From an uncultured Gemmatimonadota bacterium (GTDB taxonomy: Bacteria; Gemmatimonadota; Gemmatimonadetes; Gemmatimonadales; GWC2-71-9): a stretch of 10,587 nt of DNA. The translations under genes were made by a program, and so were the position numbers. Within the stretch, counting starts at the first letter, position 1; each line of letters opens with the position of its first letter. Where the stretch lies: assembly GCA_946479825.1 (NCBI GenBank), contig CAMLHU010000050.1, forward strand, positions 1 to 10,587, in the 5' to 3' direction. Of the stretch, positions 6,167-10,587 are shown one piece after another. The notes beneath the pieces are model-generated. The model worked only from the letters and a program-made list of their open reading frames with translations, ran no database searches and was not told the DNA's origin.

Positions 6167-6853
6167 ATGCTGCCAGACCTGGCCACAAGGGAAGACTTCG
6201 ACGCCGACGCGGCCCCCTACTACGCGCGCCGTGACGGCGTCGGCTTCGTCCTGATGGCGGGCGTGGGCGCCGTGCTGCTCGTCGTGTTCGGGACGGACTG
6301 GCAGGCCACCGGAGCCGCCTTCTGGAGCCAGATGGGCCAGGCCCTTATCGTCGGGCTCTGCCTGGGGCTTCCCATCGGCCTCCTCGGCACGCTGGCCGAG
6401 CGGCACGAGCGCAAGGTCAAGGTCTGGCGCCGGCTCGATCGGATCTTCCGATGGGACCCGGCGCTCGTCCCTCCGGCCCCGCCCGGCGCGACCCATCGGT
6501 TGGTGTGCGCGGCCATCGTCTCGCTTCGGAAGGCCGCCGGGGGCTCGCTGTACGTCTGTCGCGACGGGCTGGTGTTCCAGCCGCATTATCCCCGCCGGCG
6601 CTGGCCGTGGCGCAGGGTTCAGCCGCCGCAGGCCCTCCGGATCGGCCCGCCTCGCACCATCGTCCTCGAGACCGGTCTGTTGCGTCGCGGGCACTGGCTT
6701 CTGCGCCCGCTGGATGAGCCGCGCAGGCAAGTGGTCCTGTGCACCTGGCAGGGCGGCAGCGTCGTGCTGTCCGTACCTCGCCTCGACCTGGTGCTGCCAC
6801 GGCTGCAACGGTGCGTCGATACGCTCAGGGCGACGGGGTCGGCGGCCGGCTGA
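6167..6853 (+). CDS. membrane protein of unknown function, possible bacterial PH-like domain
   Basis: The 228-residue product has an acidic N-terminus, two membrane helices (about 25-42 and 56-76), then a basic cytoplasmic segment (ERHERKVKVWRRLDRI, 79-94). In the C-terminal half, GGSLYVCRDGLVFQPHYPRR (125-144), WPWRRV (146-151) and repeated short strands resemble the beta-sandwich of bacterial PH or GRAM-like domains, in which a WPW-x-x-V turn is common. This is a shape judgement, not a sequence match, and I do not recognise the family. The gene starts 12 bases after the hydrolase stop, so the two are probably co-transcribed. It is the last gene of the plus-strand run, facing the 320-base repeats. 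Confidence 0.6.
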   Translation: MLPDLATREDFDADAAPYYARRDGVGFVLMAGVGAVLLVVFGTDWQATGAAFWSQMGQALIVGLCLGLPIGLLGTLAERHERKVKVWRRLDRIFRWDPALVPPAPPGATHRLVCAAIVSLRKAAGGSLYVCRDGLVFQPHYPRRRWPWRRVQPPQALRIGPPRTIVLETGLLRRGHWLLRPLDEPRRQVVLCTWQGGSVVLSVPRLDLVLPRLQRCVDTLRATGSAAG

Positions 6854-6899
6854 CGGGCGCCGGCACGGCCCCGGCCCCGGTGGTCCCAGCTGTCCCGCT

Positions 6900-7123
6900 C
6901 CGGCCACGATCTTCGCGGTCGGCGAAAGCCCTTCAGGGCGCCACGCCGAGCGGCGGCTTCAGCCGCCGGTCGCGCGAGGCGATCAGGGTGGAGCAACAGA
7001 GGGGCGGCCTTCCAGGCCGCCCTCAGGATTGGGAAATTGACGGCGCCCGTTTGCCGGCGGCTAAAGCCGCCGCTCGGCATGGCGCCGTAAACGGCTTGGC
7101 GGGACGGCGGGAATTGCGGGCCG
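6900..7123. repeat. 69-base imperfect inverted repeat inside the tandem unit
   Basis: Bases 6900-6968 read in reverse complement align without gaps to 7055-7123, with roughly three quarters matching. The centre holds a strong hairpin (7002-7022: GGGCGGCCT, loop TCC, AGGCCGCCC). The same arrangement recurs 320 bases later at 7220-7288 and 7375-7443. Small palindromes inside each arm keep their pairing despite changes: GCCCTTCAGGGC at 6928-6939 and GCCGTAAACGGC at 7084-7095. Confidence 0.75.
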
Positions 7124-7153
7124 ACAAGAGCCGGTGCCGCACGGAACCGTTCA

Positions 7154-7220
7154 AGCCGACCACATCAAACGCAGTTCTCCGTGCTCCTCCGTGTCCTCCG
7201 TGGTCCCAGCTGTCCCGCTC
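7154..7220 (+). repeat. dispersed CTCCGTG element, copy 1 (spans the unit 1/unit 2 junction)
   Basis: It runs from GCCGACCACATC through three CTCCGTG heptamers at 9-10 base spacing (CTCCGTGCTC, CTCCGTGTC, CTCCGTGG) to GGTCCCAGCTGTCCC. The same element recurs at 7474-7540 and 9913-9978 on the plus strand and at 9737-9800 on the minus strand; its right end alone is at 6879-6900. Confidence 0.8.
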
Positions 7221-7473
7221 CGGCCGCGATCCTCGCCGTCGGCGAAAGCCCTTCAGGGCGCCACGCCGAGCGGCGGCTTCAGCCGCCGGTCGCGCGAGGC
7301 GATCAGGGTGGAGCAACAGAGGGGCGGCCTTCCAGGCCGCCCTCAGGATTGGGAAATTGACGGCGCCCGTTTGCCGGCGGCTAAAGCCGCCGCTCGGCAT
7401 GGCGCCGTAAACGGCTTGGCGGGACGGCGGGAATTGCGGGCCGACAAGAGCCGGTGCCGCACGGAACCGTTCA

Positions 7474-7540
7474 AGCCGACCACATCAAACGCAGTTCTCC
7501 GTGCTCCTCCGTGTCCTCCGTGGTCCCAGCTGTCCCGCTC
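7474..7540 (+). repeat. dispersed CTCCGTG element, copy 2
   Basis: This is identical to the copy at 7154-7220, being its 320-base tandem counterpart across the unit 2/unit 3 junction. Confidence 0.8.
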
Positions 7541-7618
7541 CGGCCGCGATCCTCGCCGTCGGCGAAAGCCCTTCAGGGCGCCACGCCGAGCGGCGGCTTC
7601 AGCCGCCGGGCCGCCCCT

Positions 7619-8101
7619 TCACCGTCCCGCATCGGCCTGGAGCGTGCCGAGGAGCGCCTCGAGCTGGTCGAACGATTCGCCGGCGCCGCTGGTGCTCCCG
7701 ATGCCTTCGTCGAGCGCTTCCTTGGATGGATAGACGTCGCTCATTCGGACCAGCGTCTTGCCCCCCTGCTCTTCGAACGTGACGGTAGAGACCGCGCCGT
7801 CGCCGCTCCCCTCCTCGTTGGTCCAGACCAGGCGCTTGTTCGGCGTCACCTCGAGGTACTTGCCGAAGAACTCCATCGTCCCCGACTCGCCGTGGGCGAA
7901 CACCAGCTTGTACCCGCCCCCGGTGCGCGCGTCCATCTCGCAGGAGAGCAGCTTGATGGGGAACGACTTCGGCACCCACCACTGCTTGAACAGATCCGCC
8001 GTGGTCCACGCCTTGAACACCAGGTGGGCCGGCGCGTTGACGGTCCGGGTGACGACGACCTCGCGATCGGACGTCCGCTCTACCTTGGTCTCGTTCTTCA
8101 T
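7619..8101 (-). CDS. AHSA1/SRPBCC-domain protein
   Basis: This 160-residue protein of the START-like AHSA1 (activator of Hsp90 ATPase homolog) group has VVVTRTVNAPAHLVFKAWT (15-33) as first strand and helix, LFKQWWVPKSFP (37-48), DARTGGGYKLVF (57-68) and EFFGKYLEVTPNKRLVWTNEE (77-97), ending in a long helix (136-156) that roofs the hydrophobic cavity. The cavity binds an unknown small ligand; bacterial members are not known to act on Hsp90. Its ATG overlaps the stop of the ArsR-type gene in ATGA (8101-8098), so the two are translationally coupled, the usual arrangement of this pair. The gene ends next to the 320-base repeat array, which may serve as its transcript end. Confidence 0.9.
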   Translation of the reverse strand: MKNETKVERTSDREVVVTRTVNAPAHLVFKAWTTADLFKQWWVPKSFPIKLLSCEMDARTGGGYKLVFAHGESGTMEFFGKYLEVTPNKRLVWTNEEGSGDGAVSTVTFEEQGGKTLVRMSDVYPSKEALDEGIGSTSGAGESFDQLEALLGTLQADAGR

Positions 8102-8478
8102 CGGGACTCCTCACTCTCCGTGGTCCTGCGTGTGTTGGTGTGTTCCTGCCGCTGCAGATCCTCGACCACCTGGTCCAGCGCCTCGAAGCGCGCTTCCCAG
8201 AGCTGCCGGTACCGCTCAAGCCAGGCCATCTCATCCTCCAGTCGCCGGGGGCCGAGTCGGCAGGTCCGCACCCGCCCGACCTTTTCCGTGGTGACGAGCC
8301 CCGCCCGTTCCAGCACGCCGACGTGCTTTTTCATCCCGGTCAGGGTCATCCGGAACTGCCCGGCCAGGTCCGTGATCGAGGCGTCGGCGCGGCCGAGCCG
8401 CTCGAGCACGCCGCGGCGCGTGGCGTCCGACAGCGCGGCGAACGAGGCATCCAGGCGGGCCCTGTTAAACTGAACCAT
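8098..8478 (-). CDS. ArsR-type winged-helix transcriptional regulator
   Basis: This 126-residue regulator has ALSDATRRGVLERL (15-28) opening the winged helix, a helix-turn-helix at about 33-60 (SITDLAGQFRMTLTGMKKHVGVLERAGLV is the core region), and the wing TTEKVGRVRTCRLG (63-76). The C-terminal helix (81-110) is rich in W and E and probably forms the dimer. It lacks an evident metal-binding Cys pair, as in the group paired with AHSA1 proteins, which may sense the partner's ligand. Start ATG 8478 is chosen because MVQFN is the usual beginning of this group and because a promoter and palindrome are centred on it; upstream codons are promoter DNA. The tail RQEHTNTRRTTESEESR looks disordered. 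Confidence 0.9.
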   Translation of the reverse strand: MVQFNRARLDASFAALSDATRRGVLERLGRADASITDLAGQFRMTLTGMKKHVGVLERAGLVTTEKVGRVRTCRLGPRRLEDEMAWLERYRQLWEARFEALDQVVEDLQRQEHTNTRRTTESEESR

Positions 8479-8514
8479 ACGGTTCAGTATAGCGGTCACC
8501 CCGGCGACGCGCAA
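8469..8514 (-). promoter_or_regulatory. leaderless promoter with palindromic operator of the ArsR/AHSA1 operon
   Basis: On the minus strand TTGCGC (8514-8509), a 17-base spacer, and TATACT (8491-8486) form a good sigma-70-type promoter. Seven bases separate the -10 box from the ATG at 8478, so transcription should start at or within a base of the start codon; no ribosome binding site is present. The palindrome ACTGAACC-atac-GGTTCAGT (8469-8488) overlaps both the -10 end and the start codon, an ideal site for autorepression by the ArsR dimer. Confidence 0.7.
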
Positions 8515-8609
8515 GGGGACGGGGTGCGGCGCCGTTGGCCCATAGAAGGAGGCGGCCGGGCCGCTTAACTTCGGACCCTGGCCCCCTCCCCCGTCGCCCC
8601 GGAGCCCGA

Positions 8610-9080
8610 ATGCCCCGCTCGCCTCATCCCGACCACCCCGCTACGAGCGCTACCGGCGCCCTCGCGTGCCTGGTCGCCCTCGCGGCGCTCGGCACGGCCT
8701 GCACCCCACCGGCCCGGCAGGTGGCGATCATCGGCCAGGACTACGCGTTCCAGGCCCCGGCCACGCTCCCCGCGGGTCCGGCGACGATCACATTCGAGAA
8801 CCACGGCGCGGTGGCCCACGAGCTCTCGATCGCCCGGCTTCGGCCCGGCATCACGATGGACTCGGCGCTCGCCGGAGTCCGCGCCGGGGCGACCCCCGAT
8901 TCGTTCATTGACGGCACGGTCGGCATCCTCGTCGCCCGCCCCGGGCAGCCCAGCCTCGGCGCCCTCCACGTGGACCTCGCGGCCGGACGGACCTATGCCC
9001 TGGTGTGTCAGTTCCAGGACGCGCCAGACCAGCCTCCGCACATGGCCAAGGGCATGATCGGCAGCATCCGGGTGGAGTGA
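8610..9080 (+). CDS. cupredoxin-like exported protein, probable lipoprotein
   Basis: The 156-residue product has a hydrophobic export segment (about 16-29) ending in ALGTAC-TPP, with Cys31 as possible lipid anchor; the lipobox is imperfect because position -3 is Gly. The mature domain resembles small blue-copper proteins: a beta strand VAIIGQDYAFQAP (38-50), TITFENHGAVAHELSIARL (59-77) with His70, and ALVCQFQDAPDQPPHMAKGM (130-149) with Cys133, His144 and Met149. His-Cys-His-Met is a type 1 copper set, and H-x4-M matches plastocyanin/azurin spacing, although the Cys-to-His distance is longer. Start ATG 8610 has GGAG at 8601-8604. Copper binding and any electron-transfer role are inference. 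It is divergent from the ArsR operon, with 131 bases between. Confidence 0.72.
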   Translation: MPRSPHPDHPATSATGALACLVALAALGTACTPPARQVAIIGQDYAFQAPATLPAGPATITFENHGAVAHELSIARLRPGITMDSALAGVRAGATPDSFIDGTVGILVARPGQPSLGALHVDLAAGRTYALVCQFQDAPDQPPHMAKGMIGSIRVE

Positions 9081-9138
9081 TCCGCCGCGCCCGACGACAG
9101 CGACCCACCACCTGGTCTCGTGACGAGGGGCCCCGGCC

Positions 9139-9144
9139 GAGGAG
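9139..9144 (+). promoter_or_regulatory. ribosome binding site supporting a CTG start at 9151
   Basis: GAGGAG lies six bases before CTG 9151. No ATG, GTG or TTG occurs in that frame between the stop TGA at 9121-9123 and the ATG at 9229, which would cut off the first strand of the protein. Confidence 0.6.
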
Positions 9145-9150
9145 ACCACC

Positions 9151-9696
9151 CTGCGCCCGCTCCGTTATTCCATCAACCTCACCCTCGACGGCTGCGCCGA
9201 CCACCGCGCCATCATCCCCGACGAGGAGATGCACCAGCACGCGACCGGGAACATCGCGCGCGCCGACGCCCTGCTCTTCGGGCGGGTCACCTACCAGATG
9301 ATGGAATCGGCGTGGCGGACGGGAGCGCCGGCGGACTGGCGCCTGCCGTGGATGGAACCCTTTGCCGAGACCATCGACGCCAAGAAGAAGTACGTGGTCT
9401 CGAGCACGCTCGAACGGGTGGACTGGAACGCAGAGCTCCTGCGCGGCGACCTCAAGGCCGCCGTCCTGGCCCTCAAGCAGGAACCGGGCTACGGCCTCGC
9501 CACCGGCGGGCTCACCCTCCCCCGCGCCCTCGCCGAACTCGGCCTGATCGACGAGTACGAGTTCATCGTCCATCCTCGACTGGCCGGCCACGGCCCCACG
9601 CTCTTTGCCGGGCTCCCCAGGGAACTGGACCTCACGCTGGTGGACCGCCGGGAATTCCGCTCCGGCGCGGTGGTGCTGCGGTACGCGCCGAAGTAA
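9151..9696 (+). CDS. dihydrofolate reductase-family (RibD C-terminal domain) protein with CTG start
   Basis: This 181-residue protein has the RibD_C/DHFR-like fold: RPLRYSINLTLDGC (2-15), DEEMHQH (24-30), ALLFGRVTYQMMES (40-53), KKYVVSSTLERVDW (79-92), ATGGLTLPRALAELGLIDEY (117-136) with the cofactor-binding GG, and HPRLAGHGPTLFAGL (141-155). By family it is a probable NAD(P)H-dependent reductase of unknown substrate. The start is unusual: the conserved first strand and TLDG loop are encoded upstream of the first ATG (9229), and the only suitable codon is CTG 9151, preceded by GAGGAG. It follows the cupredoxin gene by 70 bases. It is only distantly similar to the reductase at 4038-4667, so a recent duplication is unlikely. 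Confidence 0.85.
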   Translation: MRPLRYSINLTLDGCADHRAIIPDEEMHQHATGNIARADALLFGRVTYQMMESAWRTGAPADWRLPWMEPFAETIDAKKKYVVSSTLERVDWNAELLRGDLKAAVLALKQEPGYGLATGGLTLPRALAELGLIDEYEFIVHPRLAGHGPTLFAGLPRELDLTLVDRREFRSGAVVLRYAPK

Positions 9697-9736
9697 TGGA
9701 GCGGGTCGTTGGACGCTGGAAGCATCGCGATCGATC

Positions 9737-9800
9737 GGGGACAGCTGGGACCACGGAGCGCACGGAGCAACACGGAGAACGGCGTGTGATGTGGTCGGCC
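9737..9800 (-). repeat. dispersed CTCCGTG element, copy 3 (inverted)
   Basis: Read on the plus strand it begins GGGGACAGCTGGGACCACGG, followed by CACGGAG repeats and TGATGTGGTCGGCC: the reverse complement of the element at 7154-7220, with small indels among the heptamers. Confidence 0.75.
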
Positions 9801-9912
9801 AGATCGGCTCCCGGCGCGTACCATCGAGCCCCCAGGGACGGCGCCGCCGCCGAACATCGTGTCTGCAGGGGACCGCACGAACCACCATGGATACGAAGTC
9901 GGAGCCTGTCCG

Positions 9913-9978
9913 GCCGACCACACTGGGCAGCGGTGCTCCGTGCTCCTCCGTGTCCTCCGTGGTCCCAGCCGTCCCCAT
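9913..9978 (+). repeat. dispersed CTCCGTG element, copy 4
   Basis: It runs from GCCGACCACACT through three CTCCGTG heptamers to GGTCCCAGCCGTCCCC. It has the same order as the copies at 7154 and 7474, with more differences on the left side, and faces the inverted copy at 9737-9800. Confidence 0.75.
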
Positions 9979-10066
9979 CCGGGCGAGATCCCCGCTGCCG
10001 AACGCCAAAGCCGCCCGCCGGCAGGGCACCTTGAAGCACCTGGACCGTCCAACGAGGATCGACTCC

Positions 10067-10585
10067 ATGCGCCGCCTTCCCGCCTTCCTGCTCGCCGCCC
10101 TCCTGCTGGCCGCCCCCGCCCGGGCCGCGGCGCAGCTGCCGCCGGACTCGCTCTTCAATCGGCTCGTCGGCCACTGGGTGCTCCGCGGGACGATCGCCGG
10201 CCAGCGGACGACCCACGACGTCACCTTCAGCTGGATGCTGGGCCGCGAATACGTCCAGATGCACGAGGTCTCGCGGGAGCGCCAGGCCGACGGAAAGCCG
10301 GCGTACGAGGCGATGGTCTTCTTTGGCCGCGATCCGCACACCGGCGAGTACGCCTGCCTCTGGCTCGACAACACTGCCGCATCGGCCTTCGACCCGGCGG
10401 GCACCGGCCGGGGACACGTGGCAGGCGACTCGATCGAGTTCCTGTTCCACTACACCCCGACGACCGGATTCCACACGACGTTCGTCTACGACCGGACGCG
10501 CGACGCGTGGCAGTGGCGTATGGACAACGACAGCGCCGGGGTGCGGCAGCCGTTCGCCCGGGTGGAACTCACGCGCACGAAGTGA
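10067..10585 (+). CDS. secreted DUF1579-like beta-barrel protein
   Basis: This 172-residue protein has a clear signal peptide (MRRLPAFLLAALLLAAPARA, 1-20, cut near AAAQ/LPPDS), so it is exported. The mature part starts with LFNRLVGHWVLRGTIAG (29-45), the G-x-W opening shared by lipocalin-like and DUF1579-type domains, followed by alternating strands (DVTFSWMLGREYVQMHEV 51-68, AYEAMVFFGRDPHTGEYACLW 79-99, SIEFLFHY 122-129, FHTTFVYDR 135-143, AWQWRM 147-152). This suggests a small beta barrel that binds a hydrophobic ligand; the ligand is unknown. ATG 10067 has GAGG at 10054-10057; longer readings from 9605 would run through the inverted-repeat element and lose the signal peptide. The gene ends two bases before the window does. 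Confidence 0.76.
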   Translation: MRRLPAFLLAALLLAAPARAAAQLPPDSLFNRLVGHWVLRGTIAGQRTTHDVTFSWMLGREYVQMHEVSRERQADGKPAYEAMVFFGRDPHTGEYACLWLDNTAASAFDPAGTGRGHVAGDSIEFLFHYTPTTGFHTTFVYDRTRDAWQWRMDNDSAGVRQPFARVELTRTK

Positions 10586-10587
10586 CC

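Larger units (their letters stand above)
6881..7609 (+). repeat. 320-base tandem repeat, 2.3 copies
   Basis: Units are 6881-7200, 7201-7520 and a partial third copy 7521-7609. By eye the first two differ at only three positions (near 6906, 6912 and 6917); copy 3 equals copy 2 until it breaks off at 7610. The array fills the space between convergent genes and ends nine bases before the stop of the AHSA1 gene. Each unit contains hairpins at (unit 1) 6928-6939, 6951-6968, 7002-7022, 7055-7072 and 7084-7095. Open frames across it (for example 7134-7733) are products of the repeat and show no protein-like signature, so I call no gene between 6854 and 7618. Confidence 0.93.
9706..10055. repeat. 350-base inverted-repeat element with terminal TCGTTGGACG
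   Basis: TCGTTGGACG (9706-9715) is matched by its perfect reverse complement CGTCCAACGA (10046-10055). Inside, 9737-9811 and 9901-9979 form a second, imperfect inverted pair that contains the dispersed CTCCGTG element in opposite orientations. The middle (about 9812-9900) is unique, with no gene. The element fills almost all of the 370-base gap between the reductase and the last gene, and its right end runs into the GAGG ribosome binding site of that gene. It resembles a small non-autonomous palindromic element, but no transposase or clear target duplication is seen. Confidence 0.6.

Noticed and set aside
5156..6907. Minus-strand open frame of 583 codons opposite the hydrolase and the two-helix protein
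   Set aside because: It is Pro/Arg/Gly-rich with no domain signature, and it mirrors two plus-strand genes with clear catalytic or membrane features; long antisense frames are expected in GC-rich codon-biased DNA.
6881..7609. CRISPR array
   Set aside because: The repeat is 320 bases, contiguous and without unique spacers.
6739..8473. Plus-strand open frames running through the 320-base repeats, some into the AHSA1/ArsR region
   Set aside because: They only translate the repeat (recurring GGFSRR and RGGLPGRP words) and the antisense of recognised genes; 320 is not a multiple of three, so each unit changes frame and cannot be a protein repeat.
9229..9696. ATG 9229 as start of the second reductase
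   Set aside because: It would remove the conserved first strand and TLDG loop, and the region just before it has no ribosome binding site comparable to GAGGAG at 9139.
8905..10404. Minus-strand open frame of 499 codons opposite the second reductase and the inverted element
   Set aside because: It crosses non-coding repeats and three plus-strand features and shows no protein-like motifs.

Overview
The window is GC-rich, with signal peptides that end in an Ala/Gln-rich stretch before a mature start such as TPDS or LPPDS. Its gene families (VOC, YCII, RibD-type reductases, AHSA1/ArsR pair, small cupredoxin) are common in soil Gemmatimonadota-like bacteria. The phylum is an inference from protein style only. 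No rRNA, tRNA or CRISPR was seen.

Region 1 (1 to about 2181) looks like the distal part of an integron gene-cassette array. Three attC-like sites (40-180, 710-858, 1505-1642) follow three plus-strand reading frames. The stop codon of each frame lies inside the left R box of the site that follows. The cassettes carry the tail of an unidentified protein, a secreted protein of unknown function, and an anchored protein that resembles a HExxH family but lacks the motif. A YdjM-type membrane metal-dependent hydrolase gene starts 18 bases after the last site. No integrase is in view; it would lie to the left.

Region 2 (2366-6853) is a plus-strand run of closely spaced genes: four-helix membrane protein, PhnB-like VOC protein, YCII protein, 55-residue membrane peptide overlapping a RibD/DHFR-family reductase, a second VOC protein, a membrane-anchored PHB-depolymerase/feruloyl-esterase-like hydrolase, and an unknown protein with two membrane helices and a possible bacterial PH-like domain. 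The gaps are mostly 12-60 bases, so much of it may be one operon.

Region 3 (6881-7609) has no gene. It holds a 320-base tandem repeat (2.3 nearly identical copies) between convergent genes. Each unit is built from hairpins and a 69-base imperfect inverted repeat.

Region 4 (7619-8514, minus strand) is an ArsR-type regulator overlapping an AHSA1/SRPBCC protein. A good -35/-10 promoter is placed so that the mRNA should start at the regulator's ATG, with a perfect palindrome over that start.

Region 5 (8610-10585, plus strand) has a cupredoxin-like probable lipoprotein, a second RibD/DHFR-family protein that seems to start at CTG, a 350-base inverted element (9706-10055) related in part to the Region 3 repeat, and a secreted DUF1579-like protein.
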